Position numbers and translations under genes: made by a program. Below are positions 27,449-40,100 of a DNA stretch of 64,000 nucleotides, one piece after another. The notes under the pieces were generated by a model. It was not told where the DNA came from. It ran no database searches and saw nothing but the letters and a program-made list of their open reading frames with translations. The stretch's first letter is position 1; each line of letters opens with the position of its first letter. This stretch comes from Apteryx mantelli (lineage: Eukaryota; Chordata; Aves; Apterygiformes; Apterygidae), in assembly GCF_036417845.1 (NCBI RefSeq), contig NC_089990.1:4972001-5036000 (forward strand), given 5' to 3'.

Positions 27449-27623
27449 ACCACTTGATAAACATTCTAGGCCAAACAAACAGCACAAGTAATGTTAAAGT
27501 CTTTTTCCAGTAATTGTACCAACTGCTGTAGGCTAAGCCTAACAGAAACTACTGAAGAAAAATAATAGACTCCATGATGCAGTGCAAAGGTATTACTACA
27601 ACATCGTAAGTCAAAGGATGTTT

Positions 27624-28111
27624 CTAAGGTGCTGAAAGAGGAGATTCTCTAGAAGGTGACCCTGTATTGTCCTCCGGTGGGAAAACAGTGAGAGTGCAGG
27701 CTCGAATGCCACCAAGTGATTCGGGAAGGTCAAACACTTTATGCCACTCATCTTTTTCTGGATCATATTTCTGAACTATTTCCACCATACACCGATTATT
27801 CCACGAATATCCTCCAACAACATAGATTTTATTTTCAAAGACAGCAACCCCAACATCGCTTTGCCCACGTAACATGGCGGCAATTGGAGTCCACTGGTCT
27901 AGAGTTGGGGAGTAGTATTCACAGCTTAGAACATCATCATAATCACTTGTTCCTCTAAAGTGATTTCCACCAATAACATAAAGCTTGTCTCCTACAGTAC
28001 ACATGCAATGCAGACCTCTGACCGTCGTCATCGGGGCTTTCTGAGTCCATTTGTCTGTGTCAGGGTCAAAACACATAAGTTCCTTTTGGAAAGTATCATG
28101 GGTAATTCCCC
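27624..28111 (-). CDS. KLHL13: KLHL13 last coding exon: final Kelch repeats and stop
   Basis: This 488-nt segment follows the acceptor tcttcctttag and completes a glycine codon. It encodes 161 residues from [20 protein letters not shown] to ESPLSAP, and ends in TAG at 27626-27624. It carries the last Kelch blades, with the motifs [18 protein letters not shown] and [12 protein letters not shown], and a short Ser/Pro-rich tail ([14 protein letters not shown]). An upstream in-frame ATG in the intron (28130) is not a real start, because the splice acceptor and the family alignment place the boundary at 28111. Human KLHL9, as I recall, has a few extra residues after SAP, so the stop here is KLHL13-like. 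Confidence 0.96.
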
Positions 28112-31100
28112 CTAAAGGAAGAAAACACATGTTAAAGTAGTACTTACTCTAGTGAGCAATAAACAGCAAAAACATACATTTTAGCGAATTAATTCAATAT
28201 GCCTTAAAACTTCTTCACATTAACTTACAGTAGTCTCACACACATCTGCTACATTTCAAATTATGTTTTAATGTACTTTGTTCTTTCAAATCTGAATATG
28301 GAAGGGACCCATGTCTCAGTACTTTATTATATATATAAGAAGATATTGGCAGATTAAAAGCACAGAAATTACTACCTATGCTTCGTTTTGCCAAATTACT
28401 TCTTCATTTACATTTGTTCAGTTTGCTAGTTCTTTTTCTCACCATCATGAAACTAGGAGTAAATTTCCCTTTCAAATTTTAATACAATAGTGTTGTGTTC
28501 TAGGTAGTCCTACTACACCGCAGAATTTTCTTCAGAAAACTTTTCTCATCGACTTGAATGGAAGAGAGAGAGAAAGAGAGAGAGGATGCAGATTTCAAAT
28601 ATTCTTATGTTAATAGATGCTTATGGTTCTGGCTAGTTACCTTCTCAACGGTTCCCTGCAAAAGCTAATGGGAGTGGCTTCAGGGATTTCCCATCAGTGG
28701 ATGAAATGTCCCTCCTTTCTGCAAGGTCACTAGGCAGGTCAGAAAGCAATCACACCCACTTCAGACACTGTAGGCTTATTAACTATGGTTTGCTTCAGAC
28801 CATACTGCAACTATACTTGAGGTGCTATAAAATGCGCAGAGAACACCACTACTGAACAACCTCCTGCCGTCCAGCTGCTCAGCATTAAACACTCACTTGG
28901 ATTAACTAATTGAGCAAGTGCATGGTGTCTACAGGAGTTAACAGGAGAAAGTACTTAACCCTTCATTTGGGCAGTAAAAATTAAACATAAGAAAAATAGA
29001 GGGGACTGCACAGTCCTGACATTTATTGACAGCCACGGTAGCGACAGTGCTCGGTAGCCTGTGAAAGAGCAGACACCTTAGTGACAAAGAGCCTTTCATC
29101 CCACGTTCGGAGAAACAAGTTGTTTATACCCACGGGGATATCTGAGGGGACAGGAGGAGGAGGGAAAGAAAAATCTGCGGGAAATACACAGCAACTAGAG
29201 GAGCAACTAGAGCACAGAGCATATACATGTGCTGCCTGAAGTAAAACAAGAAAAAACAGGCAAAAATACAAACGGCAGAACAGTGATTAGAAGCTAATTT
29301 AAACAGACTTAGGCATAGAAAAATAAATAAGAAGCTGGACCTTCTGTTAAATTTTAAAACAAACCCCTACTCTACCTGCACAAGCCTCCAGTCCAAAACA
29401 CCTCGATGATGAGTCTGTTCCAATGGATCTCCCCATCAGTTACGTTTATAGCTAAACACTTTCCCACCACCTTGTCCCCCAGAATTTCAACTCGGTCCTT
29501 GGAGGACTTCTCTGAGAGTCATGCCAGAAGAACATAAACCAGGCTGTGTTCTCCTTTCACCTTTGCTATGATCATGGAAAGTAAAATCCCTGCTGATGCT
29601 GCCAGATGTTCAAACCTAGTGGCAGATATTTAGAACCAAACATGATGCAGCAACATGGGTGCAAAGTCTAATCTTTCCCCTCAGTGGTGACACTGCAATA
29701 GGTCTAGCAGAGACCACTGACAGACTGAGATTGAATCCTCTTTAAAAACAAAGCAGATACCAGATTTTCAGAAAGCTTATTGCCCTCCAATTCAAAAAAA
29801 AAGACAATAAACTATAACCTCGGCAACATACAGGACTAAGCATATTACAACTAAAGAGTAGTGATGCTAAGGATACTATTTGTTTACTCTGATTAACATT
29901 AAAACTTTTGCCTTCACTTTAGCTCAGTAAAGGCTGATGTTGTTCTTTACAGTATTAAAGTTTCCCATGCTTTCCAAAATATATCAAAATAGATGTATTT
30001 AATGGTTATTGCTATATGAGTGTTCAAGTGCTGTTGCCAGAAAAATATATTCTGACAGTTAAAGCACATAACTCTGCTTTGCAATTCAGAGCTGCTGTTT
30101 AAATATGTAAACGCATAATATTATCTAAAACTGTTGTCTTAGATTCTGCAGTATGTATGTTATTTGGCTGGCTTCATATGAATTTGAGTCATTGCTTATA
30201 CAACAGCAACAATCTACTGGAACTAGAGTCTAATTCTTATCATCTCCTGCTGAAACAGGAAAAGTTAAAGTAATTTTTTCAAGTGAGATGATTTGATCAT
30301 ATGAATTATTTACCTGAAATATACATTAATCCCCCATACACAGTTCCAGCATGGCCGTAGTGGGGTTCATTCATTTTTGCGACATAGCTCCATTCATTCA
30401 TTCTGGGATTGTAACACTCCACAGTAGCTGTTTAAAACAAGAATATAAAAATGTTGAATCTAGCAGTGATTTGATTTTCAACACAGTAGCACTGACATTA
30501 ATATATTCATAAACAGAGGAAGTATCAATGAGAAAACATTGTTTAGCTGAGAAAGTGTCAAGGGAATTACTGAATATTATGTCTAGAGACAATGCAGAAA
30601 AACCTCAAGCTTTGTCCCAGAGCAACAAAAAGGAAGAAAAAACCCTCTTGCACTCTTGCCTTGCATTTGTCTCCTTCCCACTCCCACCCAACAACTAACC
30701 TGCCCCAGCTCATGTACCCTGCCAGAGGTACAGTGGTAGGACATGAGAAGAAAAAGGTGACAAAGTTGGGTGCATTCAGCTTTTCTATGCCTTTCTCTTG
30801 TTCAACCCTCTCCAATGTCTGCTGTAGATCGGTAAGAAATGCACCTAAAACCTGTCTCAAAAAGGGTCACTATATCTGGCCACCAGAACTTTTTTCTCAG
30901 ACCCGTATCTTCAGCAATGTCCCACCCATGCAGAAAATAGGCTAGATTATTTTCTTAGTATTTTGTACTGAAATGCTACTAAGCCCTCAAAAGGGGACAG
31001 CAGCTGTTGACTATGAATTTTCTATCTCCTTAGCTCTTGTTAAGTACTTGTACAGCAACATGCAGCACAGCACATGCAAGTCGCTAATTCAAATAGTTTA

Positions 31101-34100
31101 CAAAAGCTGAGTTTTGAAAAAATACAAGATGAAACATCACTGTTTAGAATGGAGAGGAGAGGTCCCCGTACTGATACATGGCTCCATTTGTGCAATTTTC
31201 TTTGTGGGATTAAAACGTTAAAACAATCAAGAGATTTATCAAATCAAAAGTTGCGAGGTTAGCACTAAGTTCAAAAGAAGCCCAGATCCTAGATGTCCTT
31301 GCAGAAGGCAGTTCTGGGAAGGATTTCTCTCTTAGACATGGGAAGTGATGCAAAGGTCCCAGGAGAAGGGCTATGCAATAAGCACAGAAGTAGATTTAAA
31401 TAATGGATCGAGCAAGTTATGGAGATTGGCAATTTGAATAGTACAATATGACCAGAGCAAAAGATCCTAAAACACCCAGTAATATAGCGACTGTACGATG
31501 CACAAGGCAATTATCAATAACTGGATTACCTTAAAGGCAAATTAAAACTCATGCTAAATAATGAAAATTAAGAATCAGATTCTAATGCTTGTTATACAGT
31601 GCTTAATAGCTGAGGAGAGATGTTCATGGGCTATGCATAGAAAATTTAATCAGTCTTTGAAAGTAGCATTTTACTTGTGCCAGAACAAGCTTTTATTCAG
31701 TCAAATGTAGAAAACTGGAGCTCAGCTCTCAGGAATCAGTGATAGTGACTTACAGTCCAGTATTTCATGTCAACAGAATGAGAGAAAAAATACATAAGCG
31801 GACAATCTTGGCCTTCTGAAGGTGCAGAAACTGGTTACAGAGTTCGTGCAAGCCAGCAGCATTAGTACTACCTCTGGTCAATGACACCATACAATGACTA
31901 TAAAGTACCTCCGCCTTAGCTTCAAATGTGTGTTCATTTCAAAAAACATCCTTTGGAGCACTTTAGAAGAGTACACTATAGCTATGGCTGAATGCGGAAG
32001 CTTCAGACTACCTCCAAAAGACTCCCAAGTCAAGGAAAATTTAGCAAAAAGTGCATTAAACAGTGACTTTCTGAATCATGTTTTAACTGCTATGCCATGT
32101 ATAATCTCTTTATTGCTGCAGAACAGGATGATGTTTTGTAATTCCATGCAAGTGGTATCTTGAGTGGATACACGCTCAAAACAGAAGTTAGTCCCAGTGT
32201 CAGGAATACTGTTTGACATCTGGTTCAGCACCATCTAAGGCTAAAAAAACCTGCTACACACAAAAGTTGCCAAATTGTTTAGGCACCTTGGATTTCTCTT
32301 CAGCTCTCCTCCACCCACGGACTGAAATTTAAACACAAGAAATACTGTGAAGTGCTAGTCCAGAAAGTAAAGTTTGTGGGATAAGGCAAAATCTTTCTTT
32401 TGAAAGAAATTGTACATATTGATGTACAGGATTTACAGGATTTACAGTTATAAACTGAATAATTTTGTGTTTTTCAAAGTGATTAGAAAAAAGGTAACGA
32501 CAGCCTGAAATGCTTTTGCTTTTGTAAGAATGCCTTGAATACATACACCCAGATTTAGAAAATCTGCCCAAAACGGACAAGTTTCCAAATAAACTTACTC
32601 TAGGAGATCAGTAAACTCTAAACACTTTCTACATTCTAGCTTTCTTGCTACTTGCAATTTCTAAATTCAGCCACTTGAAATGAACCCTGGGCTGCCTTTA
32701 ATATTACACGTGTGTACAGAGAGACAGAAAGAAATACGCTAAGCAAAGCTATGAAAAGGTACTCAAGCAAGTTTCATGACTTCTGCAAAAAATTTTCTGA
32801 ATTTGAGTTTGATTTTTTTTTTTTTTTAAGTCCAAAATCTATCTTTAAAAAATTTTGACTTATACTGTCATAACTGGCCACTACCGCCAGTGAGTGCAGG
32901 AGAAAGCATTTTGCCCAACTAAAAGGCACACTGAAGATTCAACTCCACAAACCACACCTAAGCTTCAATCTGCACATTGCATTTAGGCATACTGGAGTCT
33001 TGGGCATCATGCCCAGTATCTGCCCAACACCTAAATCAGCGCTCTTTCTCGTCTAAATGTATTTATCCAGTCCAATATTCTTTTCTAAAAAGGAATCTTC
33101 ATTTCTACTCTGCTCTATTTAGCAATCAGGAGAACAGAGATGTGCAGAAACTTCAAGCACAGAGGGAAAACAGATTTGACGTGCAAGTAATTATAGCTGC
33201 CCCAGTTCCACCTTGCCAGCAGACCCTAACCCTAACCCTTCTAACCTGCTGTTAACTGCTATAATGCACCAGTAGCACCATCCTATTTGCTTTCATAACC
33301 AAAGGCATCCTCTTTCCCATAGCCCTTCCACTCCATACTGAGGTGAAGAAATTAAATAAAACGTCACATTTAACACTGGACAACTGTTTATCCCATTCTG
33401 CACTAGAGGTTGCATTTAAGAGAGAATCCAGAGAACCTAAGGCCGAAATAACATACCATTTAAAGATGAGAAGATACAACATGCAGAAACGAGTAGGCAT
33501 TACCTATACTGAAACCTTTCTAGAACCATTTTAAGGAGACATTAGTCATCTGAGAAAGGCCATTATCAAGTCCAAGATCCCTCACTTTCTGATGTGGCCC
33601 CAGAATTCCCTCGAAGATCACCAGTGAGGCCACAGCAGCGTGTAAGAGTGTTTCAGGCAAACCATCTCAATTCATATCTTGCCTCTACTGTGCTCTAAAA
33701 CAAAGCTAATGTATTGCCAAGATGAAAAAAAACCCGCTGTTCTGTTTGTTCCTTGTGTATAGCTGTTTTCCCTATTTCCCTGCAAGGTCATTCATATTCT
33801 CTCTTGTAACAAGATCACCCCCTGCACTGAAAAGTAAAAAATTTTCAATATTGAACTATTATACAAAGTATCTGTCCAATCAAAAATTAATAAAGCAGGG
33901 ATATATAATATAGCATCTTTATAATGAGCACAGTCCACAAAACACTGAAAAGAACCCCTACCTTATCGTAGCTAATATACATTTTATATATATACTTATA
34001 TACTTTACATATACTTATATATACACACATAGACTATAAAATGGATGGATTCATTCTCCCAAAAGCATGAGTGATTCCATCAGCCTGAACTCTGTTTTAA

Positions 34101-37100
34101 CAGTGGAACTTCTGACCTGTTTGTACCCATAAACCCAGGGAGGACATGCCTCTTTTTAACAGAATTAAGCAATCTCCAAAAGACACAATGCTTGGGCAGT
34201 CCCAGGGGATAGTCAGTCCGCATTCATTTTATAGTGCCATCTGTGATACTATTTGAGAAGTATACAGGTATTTACCATTCCTCTGTCAGGAGCTTCTAAT
34301 GTGTCTTGAGGTTTATTACAGCAGCACTTAGCAACCATACTGCTGGTGCATGTTACATCTCAAAACCTGGGATTTTTTTTTTATTGTATTATTTCTGTAA
34401 CACAGCTTGCTTCTGCAGAACTGAAAGCTTACTTTGTTCAATTAAACAGAGCTCTGTGTAACGACACATCTTTGTCCACAGCACAGCAAGGAGTTACCTC
34501 AAAATAAACTTCTATGCGAGGGTCCTTGAGTTCAAACCTTGCTCTGATGTTCACAGTACCGACCAGGCAGCAAGCAGACCGCCCAGTTGAGTAATGATGT
34601 AATTTTTTCATCCTAACACAACAATATTTTGTATTTCATATATAGCCACAAGAGGAGTTTTTACATAAATGAGGAGTTGCTTGAATTGAGAGTTAAGCAT
34701 CATGCAGGCCATCTGTAAAATAAATGCCTTCCCATTTCTTGGACAAGGTTTCAGCTAATCACAACTGTCTTGCCCTAAACTAGAAGAGCCTTCTCTTGCT
34801 GCCTTTATTGCAGCATGATGAACAAGGTATCAGTTAATTTGTGTTTTAATCACAACCCAACATTCCCAGAAGTGTTTAGCAAAATTGCATACACAAAATC
34901 TCAATTTCATACAAGTTTAGCAACAGCAGAGCCTGAAGTATTTGGAAATCTGCATACACTAAATTTTGTAATACTTAAAGGCACAGCTTCTGCCATCATT
35001 AAGCACAACTGTACTCTCTCAAGAACAAACCCCAAAATCTACTTGTCTAAGAGGAGAAACAGTATCCTGTGGTCTGCACAACAGCATAACTGGAAAATGT
35101 CTATGACCACTGATCCATGCATATCTGTGAATGACTTTTTTTTTGTTTTGTTTGCTTTTCCAAAAAGCCTTGCCTTTTCTTTTGCACACTTGGCTGACCT
35201 CTTCCTTGTCGCAGAGTGCTGCTCTCCCTGTCTTTGGCTAAGGCCTTTGGCAGGGGCCTGCTTTCACATTTAAGAACCGCCAAGCAAACGCATAGTTGTG
35301 CACAGTTTTACGAGTGGTGCAAATTTTTGCATAGCCCTATGCTCTCAGGGAGAGAAATCTGAATAATTTCATAACACATTAAGTTTCCAAGATGTGTACC
35401 ACATTCTGACGCGGGCACCATCCACCTGCAAATTTACCCTTCCTTACTGATGAACCAAATTTTTCTCAAAAAGCATGATGCATTAATAAAGTAGCCATGT
35501 ATTACTGCTGACGTACATCCTACTGAGCTAGAAAGCGATACAATGTTCTGAGAAGTCTAAACATTGGGAAAGCGTTTTGGGCAGGCTCAATAAAGAGCCC
35601 TATAAAAATGTTTAATTTTTATTCTTGCAGTTTGTCAGGAGGACGAGCAAAACCACAGAAATTCATTTGGGCAACTTTAATCCTTTGGCCCTTTTCCATA
35701 TAGCGCTGATCTTCCAGAAAGCTGAATTCAGGGTTTTCAGAATTTTTCCCTCTATGACAACAAGAGATTGAAATTAGTTTGAACCCAAGGGCAACTTCTT
35801 TAATACCTGTCCAACATACATTTGACCTTCGCTTGTATAAAAGCTTGGAGTTTTTCTCATCTGAAGAGAAGGGGAAGTTTAAGCTGGATTTCATTTTTCA
35901 GCTGTCAAGATTTAGGAAAGAAACATGAAAATGAAGAGTGACTTGCCTCACAATTAACAGGAAAGGAAACCGAACCCCCAAATCAAAGCATCAGACAGTT
36001 AAGACTATTTAGCATTTATGGAGTGCTTTTCCCCTGGAATGATCCAATGACATTTTTCAGGTCCGTGTGGAAATCACCACAGCATTTTAATGATATCTTT
36101 ACAGAAGAACTTTAGACAGGTGATAAATTTTATGTTTTAATTAAAGCTGCAGAAGAGTCGAGGTCAGTAGAATGACACTGCTTGATCTGATTTAAGGAAA
36201 ACGCTGCGTTTAAGGCCTACTTTACGCTCAGGTTGCACTGGCTCAGTAAAAGTATTATTCCATACTGATTTTGTTAAACTGTTGCAACTTCTTCATCAAC
36301 ATTCCCATAACCCTGTTCTGTTCAGCTCATACAATACACAAAAATAGCAAGTAGATAATCTGCTAATTCAAATCATTAGAAAATTTCTCAGTGAAGGCCA
36401 GGTTTTCTAATACTCTTAAGATAACCTATACACATTAATTTGTACATTAGGTCTTTTAAAGGGCATTACACTTACTTTTAGAATGAATTTTCAGGTAGAT
36501 GAAGTGACATGTAAGAAAACTAGCATTAACTAGAAATCAACAATTTTCCTCTCCGACAACTAGACATTTAATCTAGAAACCATCTAGATTTAAATCAGAA
36601 AAAGGTTGTATGGTGAGAACAAGTTACTGCAAAACAGTTTCCAATGTTTTTTGGGACAGGAGGCATTTCAATGTCATTTCATCATCTCTCAGATTGATTC
36701 TACTACTCAAAACTGGGTTACTTTTGCTAAAAATATAAAATCTGTATGTCCCTTAAAGTTTGTAATATGACCATGAAACAAAGAGGGGATTATCTGAATG
36801 GCTGAGATGCATTAAGAAAAAAAAGCTACAGATGCTGCAGCACAAATTAGTTTTTTTTTCCCTCAGTAGACTTAAAGATACCACAATGCATTTGTAAAAA
36901 GCAAATCTTAGCAGTGAGAGATACTGCTACAAAAAGAGACTTGACAACAAGCCATGACTCAGTAGTTGGATGAAAGCAGCAAGCCTAAACAAAGTAACCA
37001 AAGAAAAACTTTACATCCATATTAAATATAATGTGTCTATACTCTAATATGTCAAGCATAACTTCTGTAGCATTTCAATTTTAGAGCACTGAGACAAATT

Positions 37101-40100
37101 CATAATTGATTGTATATTCCCAGTTTCGAGTGCAAATGCTGAACACTACCTCTTTAGGAAAACGCAGCTGATTAATAGGGGCCATCCATTACAAACTTTC
37201 GTTAAATTAAAAGTTACCATGTATTTATTCTTTGTTTCCAACCATTTCCCTGAAATTAGATTTTTTTGTCAAGTAAAATGAATCATCATTGGCAAGGAGG
37301 GAAAAAAGGAGGCGGCAAGACAGAGTCATTCATATTAGTGATAAGTTAACTATGTAGTCACAAGATACAATTGGATCACAAGCAAAAGACAAGTAACTGC
37401 TAACAACATCCGCAGCAATTTTTCTGCGTAATTCCAGTACGTCTAGAAAGCAGCAGTGTGACAGCTCCAGCTTCTTTGTTTTCTCTCCATCCGTTCACAG
37501 GGCAGCATAATATTTCAAGGCCTAAAACGAAAGGCAAGTCCTACTTCAGGCGAAGCACTTACCCAGCTCACCAGCTGCATTTCGACCACCAACGGCATAC
37601 AAATGTCCTTTGAGGGCACTTAGGTGGAAGAAGGTGCGCTTCTCATTTAAAGATGCAACTTGCATCCACTTGTTATAGCGAGGATCAAATCTGAAGACCG
37701 TGTCAACCGCAGTTTTTCCTTTCGTGTCGTAATTGCTCTGGCCGCCAACTACGTAGAGAAAGTTTCCGATCACAGCAATGCCATGCTGGTACCTTGGTGC
37801 ATCCATGGGAGCGAGCGATCTCCATTCGTGGGCCTTTTCGTCATACATCCGCAATTCTTTACTGACGACCAGCTGCTGCCTCAGCACTCCCCCCAACGTC
37901 ACCAAGTGAGTACTGTCCGACCGGATGGCAGTCCTCTCCGACTGCATGACTGGCTGCATGTACGGCATCATTTGGTAATTGCTGGCTTCCAAAAGCAAGT
38001 TTACGCAGGTGTTGTCAGTTCTCATGAAGTCCACTGTCTGAACATAGTTAATAAGATCCTGGGGTGTCATCAGTGGAAATCTGATGTTCTTCATGAGCTT
38101 TGCAGCGTACTCCATCCGAGGCTCCTCATACCGCAGCCAGCGACAAGCCGCCTTGAAGAGTTCGAGCTCAGTGCAGTGCTTAAGGCTGTTACTTGAAAGC
38201 ACAAAGGCAAGACGTTCAAAGGGGAGTTTCACAAATTCACCAGTACTTAATAATGCAGGGAAGTTCTTCAGGATGAAATTATTAACATATTTATCCACTT
38301 CTGTGAGATTGTATGTGTTGGCAATTCGCCCAACCTCAACGCAGTTTTCTAAAGAAACCTATTAAGTAAATAGAAAGAGGAATCAAAACACTTTCTTAAT
38401 TTGGTGTCTAAATGATAACGTAGACTTTAATGAATACTATAGAAGCAGCAACATTTTCATTATTTTGCAACACTCAAGGTGATTTACACATGAGCAAATA
38501 AATATTCAATGTGATATAGATATTCATGACTGCAAAGGGAGACCCAATATATTCCATATTTTGAAGAAAGAAATGAGACAAGTAGCAAGCAGATGGTATA
38601 TATTAATTATATGTCAGATGCGTTATACAACGACGATACATAGCAATTATATAGCACTTCATCTTTGAATGCTCTGCAAACATCGTTGTAAGTCAGAAAT
38701 GTGGAAAATACAGTCAAAGGAGAGGTGATTAGTCTAAGGTTAGAGAGAATGATGCAAGAGTAAGACTTGCCATTACACTTTTCTAACACATTACTGAACT
38801 TGTACTGTCCTAATGCAGCCAAAGAAAATGAAGTAGCCACCTCTCTCCAATGCCATGTTTCAGGCAACTTATTTACAGTGCTCAATCCCATAAGTATATT
38901 ATTTACAAATGAAGAGTGCATCTTAAGTAAACCACACTCGTGTTCTTACAGAATATGTCCATAGCATACATAGTAATACACAGCAGTTGAAAATCACTCA
39001 TCAAAGCTATTGGATTATTTATTATATGAGGATTCACTCTAGAAACACCCAGTAAATGCAATGCTTTGCCAGTATGAATCATACCCTAACTGAATTCAAT
39101 ATAAGGTAATATAATTTTTTATTTCCTTATTGCTTACTTCATTTCTCATTGTCTGTTTTTCCAGAGATGGGGCAATCTGCTCCTGACTGAAGATGGCATT
39201 TCTAAAAACAGTTTATCCCATGACTGTATCTTTTAGGTCTTGCTGCATCTATTTTTCTTACATCATAGGCTCCTTAAATTCTCTTATCTGGGGTCACCGG
39301 GGATTCCAGGCAGGGGGACGGAGGGAAATGGAAAGGATGGGACACAACTTAAAACAGGACTCCAAAGAACTTGGCCACTTCAACTAGCTCTATGACACAG
39401 ACGCATGGCAAGCCAATTTTCAGAGGCTTCTCATTGAGAATTGCAGCTCTTCTGCATTCAGTCCTGAGATTTATGCTAACTCAAACTTCAGTACATGCTT
39501 TCTAGTCACCTTGGCCAACAGTATGTCAGCCATACTCAACATCAACAATTTCCATAATTTTCTCATGATTCTCATTATATTTGTTAGGCCAAAAGAATTA
39601 AAGGTTCCAAATCTCATTTATTTAAAAAAGATTATAAAGATTGAGGACTGCTACCTGACTGTAGCCTCAGCATTCAAAAACCTGAAGGTCATGACAGAGA
39701 TTTTTCTACTGCATAACCTGAATCTGATCATTGCCCTTTAATATCAGACAATTCTAAAGGTCTAATGAGTATGAGAATAGTAAATATATTCTTTTTATTC
39801 ACTGGAAATTGATCTAACTTTCCTAGAGTGAATATTCGCAGTCAGAAGTCTTTGTTCACATGTCTTGAAATGCCTTTGGAGAGTCATAGGCTCCATACCT
39901 TATTTTTCATCTCTATAAACGCTAATCCTGTAATCAAGATTAATCTATGAGGTTAATGCGTGGCAGACTAACAGGATTTCTATTATAAAGTATCTGTGCA
40001 ATATATAAATAACTAGGTTATATTGTAAATCTTTGTGATTCTGTAGATTCCTGCAATGCTTACACTGGAGAAATGGTCTCACTAACTTTACACTGTTAAT

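Larger units (their letters stand above)
26550..27623 (-). other. KLHL13: KLHL13 3' untranslated region (inferred extent)
   Basis: This is the sequence directly after the KLHL13 stop codon in transcript direction. It contains no continuing frame and is AT-rich. The extent is inferred from an AATAAA hexamer at 26574-26569 that is followed by a T-rich stretch, about 1.05 kb after the stop. Two nearer AATAAA hexamers could give shorter 3' ends. Transcript ends cannot be read from DNA alone, so the lower boundary is approximate. Confidence 0.5.
30428..37562 (-). other. KLHL13 intron (7.1 kb)
   Basis: AT-rich intron between the large BACK/Kelch exon and the 114-nt Kelch exon. It contains a T-run at 32813-32827, a short telomere-like repeat at 33224-33239 and a TA-rich tract near 33983-34030. 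The longest open frame (34815-35273, plus strand, 152 codons) resembles nothing known. Confidence 0.85.

Noticed and set aside
27624..28130. A 168-residue stand-alone protein starting MCFLPLGG
   Set aside because: The first residues are translated intron; the splice acceptor at 28113-28112 and the family alignment show that it is the last exon of KLHL13.
34505..34550. A tRNA-like B-box (gagttcaaacc)
   Set aside because: The upstream sequence has no A-box and does not fold into a cloverleaf.
34815..35273. A 152-codon plus-strand ORF in a KLHL13 intron
   Set aside because: No domain features and low-complexity stretches such as FFFVLFAF; likely a chance frame.
35619..35894. A 91-codon sense-strand ORF in a KLHL13 intron, considered as an extra exon
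   Set aside because: The flanking Kelch exons already join in frame and match the family with no gap, so there is no room for an inserted exon.
37660..38196. A 178-codon plus-strand ORF
   Set aside because: It is the antisense shadow of the large KLHL13 exon.
37546..38298. A 250-residue separate Kelch protein
   Set aside because: It starts at a GTG valine codon inside the large exon, and its last residues (GKCFA) are read through the donor into the intron.
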